Of a stretch of DNA of 64,000 bases, positions 1 to 7,746 are shown in pieces. The notes under the pieces are model-generated. The model had not been told where the DNA came from, did not search any database, and was given only the letters and a program-made list of their open reading frames with translations. Origin of the DNA: IDS-8 sp964607425 (GTDB lineage: Bacteria; Pseudomonadota; Gammaproteobacteria; Steroidobacterales; Woeseiaceae); contig CAZSKQ010000007.1 in the NCBI GenBank assembly GCA_964607425.1, positions 5,329 through 69,328 of the forward strand, given 5' to 3'. The position numbers and the translations under genes are program-made. Position 1 is the stretch's first letter; every line of letters begins with the position of its first letter.

Positions 1-105
1 CGCTTCGGCAGCCTCGCCGGTCGGCTGGAGTACGAGCGCTTCGAAGTGGACAATGCCGACGAAGTAGCGATGATCTCGCTGGGCTTGACGTATACCTTCC
101 TTTGA
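1..105 (+). CDS. C-terminal end of an outer-membrane beta-barrel protein (partial)
   Basis: The first 34 codons of the window read in frame 1 to a TGA at 103-105. The residues alternate in the way of membrane beta-strands (RLEYERFEV, then a short acidic turn, then SLGLTYTFL). The terminal strand with a near-C-terminal Phe is typical of OmpA-like or porin-type barrels, where it is the BAM recognition signal. The start lies outside the window, so the full domain layout cannot be seen. The next gene begins at a TTG that overlaps this stop codon, which suggests translational coupling. Confidence 0.55.
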   Translation, partial: RFGSLAGRLEYERFEVDNADEVAMISLGLTYTFL

Positions 106-911
106 ACGCGCAACGAGACAAGGCCGAACGCTTCAGGGCGCTGCACGCAGCCCCTGGGGCGTTCGTCATCCCCAATCCCTGGGACGTGGGCTCCGCGCGG
201 CTCCTGGAAGGCCTGGGATTCGAGGCACTGGCGACTACCAGCTCCGGCTTCGCCCAGGCCCTCGGTCGACTGGACGGTTCGGTCACCCTGGAAGAGAAGC
301 TCGAACACTGCCGCGCACTGTCCGCCGCCACCGGCGTTCCCGTCAGCGCCGACCTGGAGAAGGGCTTTGCCGACGATCCCGCGGAAGCAGCCCGGACAAT
401 AGTCCTGGCGGCGGAGGCAGGGGTAGTCGGCGGCTCGATCGAGGACTGGAGCGGCTCGGAGATCTACGATTTCGAGCTCGCGGTTGCGCGCGTGCGGGCG
501 GCGGCCGAGGCGGCGCGATCGCTGGATTTCCCGTTTACATTGACGGCACGCGCCGAGAACCTGCTGCGGGGCCGTGCCGACCTGGCCGACACCATCCGGC
601 GCCTGCAGGCGTATTCGCAAGCCGGGGCGGACGTGCTGTATGCGCCGGGTCTGAAAACGCTCGACGAAGTGCGGGAGGTTTGCGCGGCCGTCGACAAGCC
701 GGTGAACGTCCTCGCGCCTTTTCTCAAGGGCGTTGCCGTGGACGAGCTCGCCGCGGCGGGTGCGAAACGGATCAGCATTGGCGGCGCGCTGGCGAACGCC
801 GCCATCGGCACGATCATCAACGCCGGGCGGGAGATGCTGGCCAGCGGCAGCTTCGGCTGGCTTGCCGGCGCCGCGTCCGGCGCCGACATCAAGGAGCTCC
901 TGGAGGGTTAG
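102..911 (+). CDS. Isocitrate lyase / phosphoenolpyruvate mutase family protein
   Basis: A 269-residue cytoplasmic TIM-barrel enzyme of the PEP mutase/isocitrate lyase superfamily. The N-terminus carries the family pattern GAFVIPNPWDVGSARLLE (about residues 19-36). PVSADLEKGF (about 80-89) and GGSIEDW (about 109-115) match the metal- and substrate-binding loops. The KKCGH motif of true isocitrate lyase is absent, so this belongs to the loosely characterised 2-methylisocitrate-lyase/oxaloacetate-hydrolase-like branch and its substrate is unknown. The start is a TTG overlapping the upstream stop (TTGA). No good ribosome-binding site is visible, so coupling is likely. The gene converges on the O-methyltransferase at 935. 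Confidence 0.85.
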   Translation: MNAQRDKAERFRALHAAPGAFVIPNPWDVGSARLLEGLGFEALATTSSGFAQALGRLDGSVTLEEKLEHCRALSAATGVPVSADLEKGFADDPAEAARTIVLAAEAGVVGGSIEDWSGSEIYDFELAVARVRAAAEAARSLDFPFTLTARAENLLRGRADLADTIRRLQAYSQAGADVLYAPGLKTLDEVREVCAAVDKPVNVLAPFLKGVAVDELAAAGAKRISIGGALANAAIGTIINAGREMLASGSFGWLAGAASGADIKELLEG

Positions 912-934
912 GAGCATGCCCGGACGGCACCGGG

Positions 935-1585
935 CTATGCTTGCTGCAACTCGCGCTTGCGTACGAGCTGTACCCCGTCGCGCACGGTCAGCAGCACGTT
1001 CTCGACTCGCTCGTCTTCGGCGATGCTGCGGTTCAGCGCGTCCAGGATGCGCGGAATTTCGTCCTGCGGGTCGAGCACCTTGCCGGACCACAGCATGTTA
1101 TCCAGCACCAGCAGGCCGCCGGGCCGGGTGCGCTCCAGGACGGCTTCGTAGTACTCCGGGTAATGTTCCTTGTCCGCGTCGATGAACGACAGGTCGATTT
1201 CCGCGTCAAGGCGGCGAATCGTATCCAGCGCGGGGCCCATGCGGATCTCGATCTTGCTGCCGTGCGGACTCGCATCGAACGCCTCCTGCGCAACCTTCTG
1301 CGCGCGCGGATCGATTTCGCAGGTCACGATCCTGCCGTCCGGGCCCAGTCCTTCGGCCATCGATAACGCTGAATAGCCGGTAAACGTGCCGACCTCGAGT
1401 ATTAGCCGCGGGCGGCAGAGTTGCACGAGCAGCTTCAGCAACCGGCCTTCGACCCGCCCCGTGAGCATTTGCGGGGCATCCATCTCGCGTTCGGTGCGCT
1501 CCGCAAGCGCCTGCAGCAACTCGCCCTCGGCGCGCGTGTTCAAAAACGCGTATCGATCGATAGCTTCATCCGTAAGTAATTCCAT
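935..1585 (-). CDS. Class I SAM-dependent O-methyltransferase (CCoAOMT-like)
   Basis: A 216-residue methyltransferase of the cation-dependent catechol/caffeoyl-CoA type (Methyltransf_3). The SAM-binding motif I is EVGTFTGYSAL (about residues 64-74). The acidic SAM-ribose position is in TCEIDPRAQ (about 88-96). The metal-binding Asp is in FIDADKEHYPEYY (about 134-146), and LDNMLWSGKV follows at 161-170. The ATG at 1585 was chosen because the protein then has the family's usual length and starts directly on the helical N-terminal segment; the reading frame stays open much further upstream without recognisable homology. It stands alone, divergent from the small gene at 1750. The exact acceptor is unknown. 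Confidence 0.9.
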   Translation of the reverse strand: MELLTDEAIDRYAFLNTRAEGELLQALAERTEREMDAPQMLTGRVEGRLLKLLVQLCRPRLILEVGTFTGYSALSMAEGLGPDGRIVTCEIDPRAQKVAQEAFDASPHGSKIEIRMGPALDTIRRLDAEIDLSFIDADKEHYPEYYEAVLERTRPGGLLVLDNMLWSGKVLDPQDEIPRILDALNRSIAEDERVENVLLTVRDGVQLVRKRELQQA

Positions 1586-1749
1586 CGGCCGCTCCCGTGG
1601 GTGAGTAGTGCGCAATCCGGCTGCCTGCCCGGAATGATACCTTGCGCGCAATGTTTCGCTCGCCCTCCGGCCGCGATGGCGGCCATCCCTAATGGCATAC
1701 GCCTTGCATGATTTTGGCTTCGCATGGGCAATCATCCAGGAGAAGACCA

Positions 1750-1938
1750 ATGGTCGGGAAAACACAAGGCGGCGAAGGCAATCGCAAGGCGGACCGCCGT
1801 TATCGCAAGGGTGCCAGGCGCTCGGTGAAGAATACATCGGAGGCGGAACGCGCAAAGGACGCGCGCGACCTGGACGAGGACGAGCTGCAGGAGGCGCGGC
1901 AGGCCGAGGAAAAAGGCCGCTCCCGGGGCAGGCACTAG
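1750..1938 (+). CDS. Small highly charged hypothetical protein (62 aa)
   Basis: A 62-residue hydrophilic protein rich in Arg, Lys, Glu and Asp, with a basic first half (RKADRRYRKGARR) and an acidic, probably helical second half (DLDEDELQEARQAEE). The ATG at 1750 is preceded by a purine-rich AGGAGAAG at 1738-1745, which makes it a believable start. It has no signal peptide and no cysteines. I do not recognise a characterised family; small proteins of this composition are common conserved hypotheticals in Proteobacteria. It is followed by an inverted pair of REP-like palindromes. Confidence 0.6.
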   Translation: MVGKTQGGEGNRKADRRYRKGARRSVKNTSEAERAKDARDLDEDELQEARQAEEKGRSRGRH

Positions 1939-1964
1939 GTTCACGCCACGCCGCGGGCTGGGGA

Positions 1965-2036
1965 ATCGCGCGCGGTGCGCGCTCCTGCACGGACAGCGCC
2001 CCCCACCTGGCTGTAGGAGCGCGCATTGCGCGCGAC
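1965..2036. repeat. Inverted pair of REP-like palindromes (GTAGGAG family)
   Basis: Two related palindromes lie head to head. At 1965-1988 the minus strand reads GCAGGAG followed by GCGCGC-ACC-GCGCGC. At 2011-2036 the plus strand reads TGTAGGAG then GCGCGC-ATT-GCGCGC. They share the head and layout of the copies near 6982, 7087, 17567, 33814, 33857 and 56303, but with GCGCGC instead of GCCCGC arms. The arrangement resembles a bacterial interspersed mosaic element between the small gene and the EamA transporter. Confidence 0.75.
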
Positions 2037-2149
2037 ACCACGGTCGACCGCCCCCGCAAGGTCATTCTTTTGTAACACCCTGATGCAAGACGCGCCCCGG
2101 CCACGGTCGGCTATGATACGCCGCCTGTCCGGGCGAGAAGGGGGGGCGC

Positions 2150-3025
2150 ATGCGCAGCGAGAACCTGAGGGGCATCGGCCTCATGCTCCTCGCCATGGCG
2201 ACGCTGGCGCTCATGGATGCGTCCATGAAGCAACTCGTGGCAACGTTTCCACCCATCGAGGTGGCCGCATTGCGCGGGCTGGTATCGCTGCCGTTCGTTC
2301 TCGCGTGGCTTTACTGGCGCGAGCGCACGATCGTCACGCTGCTCCGGATTCGCTGGCGCTGGCATCTCGGGCGCGGCGTGCTGGCTATCGTCATGCTGAC
2401 CGGGTTCATCTACGCGATCAGCGACATGCCGCTGTCGGAAGCCTACACGCTGTTCTTCGTGGCGCCACTGCTCATCACGGCGCTCTCGGTTCCGCTCCTG
2501 AAAGAATCCGTCGGCCCGCGCCGCTGGCTTGCCATCCTCACGGGATTCGCCGGCGTGCTGATCGTGCTGCGACCGGGCAGCATGACCGTCGGCTGGACCA
2601 CGGTGGCGGTGCTGGTGAGTGCAACCTGCTACGCACTGAACGCGATCAGCGTGCGGATACTCGGGCGCAGCGACTCCACGGCAGCGATGGCCTTCTGGTT
2701 CATGGCGGCAGTCGCGATAGGAGCGGGCTTACTCGCCCTCCCGGGCTGGGAGCCTGTGGGTGTCGAACACGCGGGCCTGCTGGCGGTGCTCGGCTTCACC
2801 GGAGCGCTCGGCCAGGTATTCATCACGGAAGCGTTCAGGTGCGCACCGGCGTCGGTTATCGCGCCGTTCGAATACTCGTCACTCTTCTGGGGGATGGGCC
2901 TCGACCTCGTCATCTGGGGCGAGTTGCCCGATCCCATCGTGTTCGTCGGCGCCGCGATTATCGTCGGCAGCGGGCTTTACCTCATCTACCGCGAACGCAA
3001 GCCGACCCTCGTAACGCGCCCTTGA
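2150..3025 (+). CDS. EamA/DMT-family transporter
   Basis: A 291-residue inner-membrane protein with about ten hydrophobic helices arranged as two EamA repeats (about residues 8-140 and 150-282), the usual drug/metabolite transporter layout and length. The first repeat ends near FAGVLIVLRPG (about 135-145), a typical boundary in the family. The C-terminal repeat ends with VGSGLYLIYRER and a short cytoplasmic tail. The ATG at 2150 follows a G-rich stretch. The substrate cannot be told from sequence. The gene converges on the TraB-like gene ending at 3075. Confidence 0.88.
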   Translation: MRSENLRGIGLMLLAMATLALMDASMKQLVATFPPIEVAALRGLVSLPFVLAWLYWRERTIVTLLRIRWRWHLGRGVLAIVMLTGFIYAISDMPLSEAYTLFFVAPLLITALSVPLLKESVGPRRWLAILTGFAGVLIVLRPGSMTVGWTTVAVLVSATCYALNAISVRILGRSDSTAAMAFWFMAAVAIGAGLLALPGWEPVGVEHAGLLAVLGFTGALGQVFITEAFRCAPASVIAPFEYSSLFWGMGLDLVIWGELPDPIVFVGAAIIVGSGLYLIYRERKPTLVTRP

Positions 3026-3074
3026 ACGCGCAGGGCCGCGGATCGGGCCTGCAGGAGGCAGCAGGGAACGGAAC

Positions 3075-3965
3075 TTACCGGGCAGGATCGGCAAAGCGCC
3101 AGGCGTCGACCCATTCGACGGCGATCTTCTCGAGTCCCAGGTCGTGGACCAGGCGCCGTTCGAAATCCGGCATATGAGCAGCGCCATAGAAGATGCCCAA
3201 GTGCCTGCGTCCGGCAGCCAGCTGCTGCTCCAGAACGCCGAGCGCGTGCTCGTTGCGTGCCTCGATCAGGGCGGAGCCGTTCTCGCCGCCGAAGACGTCC
3301 GGATTGAACGAGGTGGCGACAAGATCGTGCGCGAGCGCAATTTTCAGCGCGTCACCGCGGCCGGAACCGGCCAGCTGGGACAGTAGCCGCACGTTCCCGA
3401 GCCCCATCGGGTCGCGGGCGTAATCGTCCATGGCGGCGAAGAACGCTCGCCAGAAATAAACGTACAACGATTCGTCTCGCTCCTGCATGCTGGCCGCGAG
3501 CATTGCCGCGGTCATATCCGCATGCACGAAGTTCGCGGCATCGTAGCGGATTTCATCGAGCTGGTAAGTGAGGCCCAGCATGTTTTTCAGGCCATTCTGC
3601 AGCAGCGAGATGAGACCGAGCCCGCCGGCTCGCGCGGACCCTCCGGGTACTGCGTCATCGCCCGCGGTAATCATTTCGTAGAGCAGCGTATCGTAGGCGC
3701 GGAACCGCTCGTTCAGATCCCGGTAGTAAGCCGCGTCGCCGACGTGAATGGCGCTGACGAGATCGACCGTGTAGGCCCTGTCCTTTGGCGCGTAGCGAAC
3801 AATGGCCAGTTGCAGCGCGGCGGCCCGGCCGCTGTGGTCTTCGGCAATCCTCGCGAAGGCCGTGGGGTCGGCGGGGCTCGGCGCCGGCGCCGCCAGCGCG
3901 CGAACCGATGCCGCCGTGGCGAGGAATGCCAGGCTCAGCAGGGATATTCGGAGGCATACGCTCAT
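3075..3965 (-). CDS. Exported TraB/TIKI-like protein of unknown function
   Basis: A 296-residue protein with an N-terminal signal peptide (ISLLSLAFLATAASVRALA). The mature part contains VSAIHVGDAAYYRDLNE, then YDTLLYEM, and near the C-terminus FYGAAHMPDFERRL. The paired IHxGD, LxYE and GAAHMP motifs recall the TraB/TIKI metalloprotease-like superfamily, where His and Glu residues of such motifs bind metal; this is a weak, motif-level resemblance only. The ATG at 3965 gives an intact signal peptide; the frame is open upstream without homology. It is divergent from the hsp20-lon pair across a 219-base region. Confidence 0.7.
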   Translation of the reverse strand: MSVCLRISLLSLAFLATAASVRALAAPAPSPADPTAFARIAEDHSGRAAALQLAIVRYAPKDRAYTVDLVSAIHVGDAAYYRDLNERFRAYDTLLYEMITAGDDAVPGGSARAGGLGLISLLQNGLKNMLGLTYQLDEIRYDAANFVHADMTAAMLAASMQERDESLYVYFWRAFFAAMDDYARDPMGLGNVRLLSQLAGSGRGDALKIALAHDLVATSFNPDVFGGENGSALIEARNEHALGVLEQQLAAGRRHLGIFYGAAHMPDFERRLVHDLGLEKIAVEWVDAWRFADPAR

Positions 3966-4019
3966 GGCGCCTGTATAGCACCATCCGGCCCGCAAATGCG
4001 CAAGCCCGCCCGCCGGACG

Positions 4020-4047
4020 CCCTTGAAGCCGGTAAAAGCGCACCAAT
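4020..4047 (+). promoter_or_regulatory. Possible heat-shock (sigma-32-like) promoter for hsp20-lon
   Basis: CCCTTGAA at 4020-4027 matches the sigma-32 -35 element. After 13 bases follows CACCAAT, an imperfect match to the CCCCAT -10 element. It lies about 140 bases upstream of a small heat-shock gene and lon, both classic sigma-32 targets. The match is by eye and the -10 is weak. Confidence 0.35.
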
Positions 4048-4184
4048 CTCCCGATCAGGGATCCCGTCCCGCGGGCGGCACCGGCGGTTTCGCCGGCGCA
4101 TCGCGAGACGGGCTCCGGCGCCGGGATGGTGCTTGCATCGGCTACACTCACCAACAGCACCCAAAGGCCGTAGAGGAGGAAGCC

Positions 4185-4604
4185 GTGGCCATTCGATCCG
4201 TTCGATCGATTCATCTCATGTGGAGTCATGCCTGCGACGCGATGGATCGCGCCGACCGGCTGCACCGGCAGTTCTTCCGCCTGGGCCAGGTCGGCCAGAT
4301 GCCGGCCTGGGAGCCGCCGGTAGACGTTTTCGAGGGCGAAGGCGAGTTGCTCGTGCGGATCGCCCTGCCGGACGTCGATCCGGGCGACTTCAAGCTGGCG
4401 CTGCTTGACAGCACCCTGAGCCTGGTCGGCCGCCGCCGCCTGCCGCCGGAAGCAGCACGCTGGCATATCCACCAGCTCGAGATTCCCTATGGCCGGCTCG
4501 AGCGGCGCGTGCCGCTGCCTCCCGGTCATTACCGGATTGCCGCTCACCGGTACCTGAACGGCTGTCTCGAGATCCAGTTGCAAAGGACAACACGCGATGA
4601 ATGA
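4185..4604 (+). CDS. Hsp20/alpha-crystallin family small heat-shock protein
   Basis: A 139-residue small heat-shock protein, an ATP-independent holdase. The alpha-crystallin domain runs from about residue 42 (WEPPVDVFEGEGELLVRIAL) to about 135, and includes the end motif NGCLEIQL, the local form of the conserved NGvLxi beta-strand. The GTG at 4185 was preferred over the ATG at 4218 because TAGAGGAGG ends five bases upstream of it. The IxI-type C-terminal tail common in the family is not evident; the protein ends RTTRDE. The stop overlaps the lon start by eight bases, so holdase and protease are translationally coupled. Confidence 0.9.
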   Translation: MAIRSVRSIHLMWSHACDAMDRADRLHRQFFRLGQVGQMPAWEPPVDVFEGEGELLVRIALPDVDPGDFKLALLDSTLSLVGRRRLPPEAARWHIHQLEIPYGRLERRVPLPPGHYRIAAHRYLNGCLEIQLQRTTRDE

Positions 4605-6975
4605 GGCCACCACGCAACCGACCGATCCGAAAAAGGAACTGAGCGACACGTTGCCGGTCGTGCCGGTCCGTGACATGGTGCTGTTTCCCGGCGTCATCCA
4701 CCCGATCACGGTCCGCCGGCCCGCCTCGATCGCGGCCGCGCAGGCGGCCATTCGCGGGAACAGCAAGCTGGGACTGCTCCTGCAGCGCTCGGCCGACAAG
4801 GAGAACCCGGTACCCGACGACCTCCACTGGGTCGGCACCGTCGTCAACATCCTGCGCTACGTCACCGGGCCGGACAACGCGCATCACCTCGTCTGCCAGG
4901 GCGAGATGCGCTTCCGCGCCACGGACTTCGTCGAGACGAAGCCCTACATGCTGGCGCGCTTCGACATTCCGGAAGAGGCAGCCGGCAAGGAGGACGAGAT
5001 CGAGGCTCGCGTGCGCGTGCTCAAGCAGCAGGCTACGCAAGCCATAGGGTTCATGCCCCAGGTACCGGGCGAACTGGCCGACTCACTGCGTGCCATTGAA
5101 CAGCCCGGCATGCTGTGCGACGTCATTGCGGGTTTCCTCGATATCCCCGCGGCGGAGAAGCAGCGCCTGCTTGAAACCTTCGACATTCGCAGCCGGCTCG
5201 ACGCCGTGGTCGAGCTGATGGCCAAGCGGCTGGAGGTGCTGCAGCTGTCGCACCAGATCCAGGAGCAGACGAAAGCTTCCCTGGACGAGCGCCAGCGCGA
5301 GGCGGTGCTGCGCGAGCAATTGCGTACGATCCAGCAGCAGCTTGGCGAAGGCGATGACGCGAATGTCGCGGAATTCGAAGCTATCGACAAGGCCATCCGG
5401 GAAGCCGGCATGCCGGAAGAAGTCGAGGAGCACGCGCGCAAGGAGTTCAAGCGCCTGCAGCAGATGCCTCCGCAGGCCGGCGAGTACCCGATGCTGCGCA
5501 ACTACATCGACTGGCTGACGGAGCTGCCCTGGTCGAAGCTCGATTCTGAATCCATCGACATCGAAAAGGCCCGGCGCATTCTCGACGAGGATCACTACGA
5601 CCTCGAGGAGATCAAGAAGCGCATCGTCGAATACCTGGCCGTGCGCAAGCTGAACCCGGAGGGGCGCAGCCCGATCCTGTGCTTCGTCGGGCCGCCGGGC
5701 GTCGGCAAGACTTCGCTCGGGCAGAGCATCGCCCGCGCCGTGGGCCTCGAGTTCGTGCGCGCAAGCCTCGGCGGCACGCACGACGAGGCGGAGATTCGCG
5801 GTCATCGGCGCACTTACATCGGGGCGCTCCCCGGCAAGATCATCCAGGGCATCCGCAAAGCGGGTACCCGCAACCCGGTGTTCATGCTGGACGAAATCGA
5901 CAAGCTGGGTGCGAGCCTGCACGGCGATCCGTCGTCGGCGCTGCTCGAGGTGCTGGATCCGGAGCAGAACTCGACGTTCCAGGACAACTACCTGGGCGTG
6001 CCGTTCGACCTGAGCAAGGTGGTGTTCATTGCCACGGCGAACCGCCTCGACACGATCGCGCCGCCGTTGCTCGATCGCATGGAAGTCATCGAGCTGCGCG
6101 GTTACACGACGGACGAGAAGCTGCAAATCGCGAAGCGCTACCAGGTCGGCCGGCAGCTGGAGAACAACGGCTTGTCTGCCGACCAGGTCCAGATCACCGA
6201 CGAGGCGCTGCTCTCGATCATTACCGAATACACGCGCGAATCGGGCGTGCGCAACCTGGAGAAGCAGATCGGCGCGGTCCTGCGCCACATCGCGGTCACC
6301 TTCGCCGAGGGCAAGGGCGAGAGCAAGCAGATTGGCGTGGACGACGTGCACCGCATTCTCGGCGCGCCGAAATTCGAAAACGAGGTCGCCTTGCGCACAG
6401 GGCTGCCGGGTGTGGCCACCGGGTTGGCCTGGACGCCGGTGGGCGGTGACATCCTGTTCATCGAATCCACGCTCATCCCGGGCAGTGGCAAGCTGATCCT
6501 GACGGGCAAGCTCGGCGACGTGATGAAGGAGAGCGCGCAAGCCGCACTGAGCCTCGTGAAGAACCGCTTCGCCGATGCGAAGGAAGAATCCGAAGTACTG
6601 CGCACGCACGACCTGCACGTGCACGTACCCGCCGGCGCCATCCCGAAAGACGGGCCGAGCGCGGGCGTCGCGATGTTCGTGTCCATGGCCTCGCTGGTCG
6701 CCAACCAGACGGTGCGGCACGACGTGGCCATGACGGGCGAGATCAGCCTGCGCGGCCTGGTCCTGCCGGTCGGCGGCATCAAGGAAAAGGTCATTGCCGC
6801 GCACCGCGCGGGCATCAAGACGGTGATGCTGCCGGACCGCAACCGCAAGGATTACGAGGACATCCCGGAATCGGTGCGCTCGGAGCTCCACTTCGTCTGG
6901 CTCAAAACCGTCGACGAAGCCCTGGGCGCCGCCCTCGCGCAGGAACAGGAGCAGCCCAGAGCCGCCCGCGGCTAA
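4597..6975 (+). CDS. lon: ATP-dependent protease Lon (LonA type)
   Basis: A 792-residue cytoplasmic AAA+ serine protease that degrades misfolded and regulatory proteins. The N-terminal LON substrate domain spans about 20-210, followed by a coiled-coil segment (about 215-290). Walker A is GPPGVGKTS with Lys371, and Walker B is FMLDEIDK with Asp432/Glu433. The protease domain shows the catalytic Ser688 in DGPSAG and Lys731 in GGIKEKV, 43 residues apart as in E. coli Lon. Length is normal. It overlaps hsp20 by eight bases. A REP-like inverted pair follows the stop and may serve as the transcript end. Confidence 0.98.
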   Translation: MNEATTQPTDPKKELSDTLPVVPVRDMVLFPGVIHPITVRRPASIAAAQAAIRGNSKLGLLLQRSADKENPVPDDLHWVGTVVNILRYVTGPDNAHHLVCQGEMRFRATDFVETKPYMLARFDIPEEAAGKEDEIEARVRVLKQQATQAIGFMPQVPGELADSLRAIEQPGMLCDVIAGFLDIPAAEKQRLLETFDIRSRLDAVVELMAKRLEVLQLSHQIQEQTKASLDERQREAVLREQLRTIQQQLGEGDDANVAEFEAIDKAIREAGMPEEVEEHARKEFKRLQQMPPQAGEYPMLRNYIDWLTELPWSKLDSESIDIEKARRILDEDHYDLEEIKKRIVEYLAVRKLNPEGRSPILCFVGPPGVGKTSLGQSIARAVGLEFVRASLGGTHDEAEIRGHRRTYIGALPGKIIQGIRKAGTRNPVFMLDEIDKLGASLHGDPSSALLEVLDPEQNSTFQDNYLGVPFDLSKVVFIATANRLDTIAPPLLDRMEVIELRGYTTDEKLQIAKRYQVGRQLENNGLSADQVQITDEALLSIITEYTRESGVRNLEKQIGAVLRHIAVTFAEGKGESKQIGVDDVHRILGAPKFENEVALRTGLPGVATGLAWTPVGGDILFIESTLIPGSGKLILTGKLGDVMKESAQAALSLVKNRFADAKEESEVLRTHDLHVHVPAGAIPKDGPSAGVAMFVSMASLVANQTVRHDVAMTGEISLRGLVLPVGGIKEKVIAAHRAGIKTVMLPDRNRKDYEDIPESVRSELHFVWLKTVDEALGAALAQEQEQPRAARG

Positions 6976-6981
6976 ACCTCG

Positions 6982-7110
6982 GTAGGAGCCCGCCATGCGG
7001 GCGACCGGCAAAGTGCGCGATCGCAGGCACGTTGGCACCGGTCCCTGAAGCTCGTGCCATCGCGCCTCCGCTCGGCCGGGAAGGCGGTCGCCCGCATGGC
7101 GGGCTCCTAC
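6982..7110. repeat. Inverted pair of REP-like palindromes behind lon
   Basis: At 6982-7005 the plus strand carries GTAGGAG followed by the palindrome GCCCGC-CAT-GCGGGC and GAC. At 7087-7110 the same element lies on the minus strand. The two copies are identical over the core and could pair into one long hairpin of about 130 bases between convergent genes. The minus-strand copy supplies the TAG stop codon of the AhpD-like gene (7107-7109, inside GTAGGAG). Confidence 0.85.
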
Positions 7111-7724
7111 AGGGGCGTGGCGGGGAGGGTGTCGGGGGGGCTGGGGTCGATGCGGCGGCCTCGGGCCAGGGTCTCTTTCAGGGCGGCGCTCAGCTCGGAC
7201 AGGGCGGCCTCCGCTTCGACGCCCAGCGCGTCGAGGAGCTTGGTGAAGAACGCGCGGCCCGCGGCGGTCGCCGCCACGTCGAAGATCTCGGCGTCGGCGA
7301 GACCGTGCGTGCGCAGCTCGTCGACATCGGCGGCGGTAATGGCCGCGGCGTCCAGCGCGACCTTGCGGGCGAATGACGCGATCGCGAGCTCGGCCGCGGT
7401 CAACGGTTCCGCCGGCTCGCCGCGTGCCAGCGCCCGCACGGCATCCTCGCCGACGAACCCGGCCAGCGCCTTGCCGTGTTGCAGCGCGCAACCGGTGTGG
7501 CGCAGCCCGTGCGCGGCCGCGAACGTGGCGAGCTCGAAGCGCCGCGGGTCCATGGGCCGCTTGATCTCGGCGAGCAGCCGTCCCCAGCGCGCCAGTACCT
7601 CGGGGCGATGCGAGAAGACTTTCGAGTAGTTCGGCACGAAGCCCCAGGACTGCTGCTGGCGTTCGTACATGGCCAGCACGTCGCCTTCGGCGTCGGCGGG
7701 CGGAATGGTCTCTATGAATGCCAT
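7107..7724 (-). CDS. Carboxymuconolactone decarboxylase / AhpD-like family protein
   Basis: A 205-residue, all-helical protein of the AhpD-like superfamily. The N-terminus (DVLAMYERQQQSWGFVPNYSKVF) is typical of peroxidase-related CMD proteins. The segment AAAHGLRHTGCALQHGKALAG (about 68-88) is the active-site helix. Canonical AhpD has CxxC there, but here only one Cys is kept (HTGC), with a His in the alternative position seen in many CMD proteins. The ATG at 7724 is 22 bases downstream of the cysteine synthase-glutaredoxin gene, so the two form a thiol-related minus operon. The last codons and stop run into a REP-like element. Confidence 0.87.
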   Translation of the reverse strand: MAFIETIPPADAEGDVLAMYERQQQSWGFVPNYSKVFSHRPEVLARWGRLLAEIKRPMDPRRFELATFAAAHGLRHTGCALQHGKALAGFVGEDAVRALARGEPAEPLTAAELAIASFARKVALDAAAITAADVDELRTHGLADAEIFDVAATAAGRAFFTKLLDALGVEAEAALSELSAALKETLARGRRIDPSPPDTLPATPL

Positions 7725-7746
7725 GTTCTTATCCCTGGCCTGGGGG

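Noticed and set aside
102..911. True isocitrate lyase
   Set aside because: The KKCGH active-site motif is missing and the protein is much shorter than AceA, so only the superfamily is assigned.
5083..7491. 802-codon minus-strand open frame opposite lon
   Set aside because: It is the mirror of lon in GC-rich DNA; the plus strand has complete Lon motifs and the mirror frame shows only low-complexity Arg/His/Asp-rich sequence.
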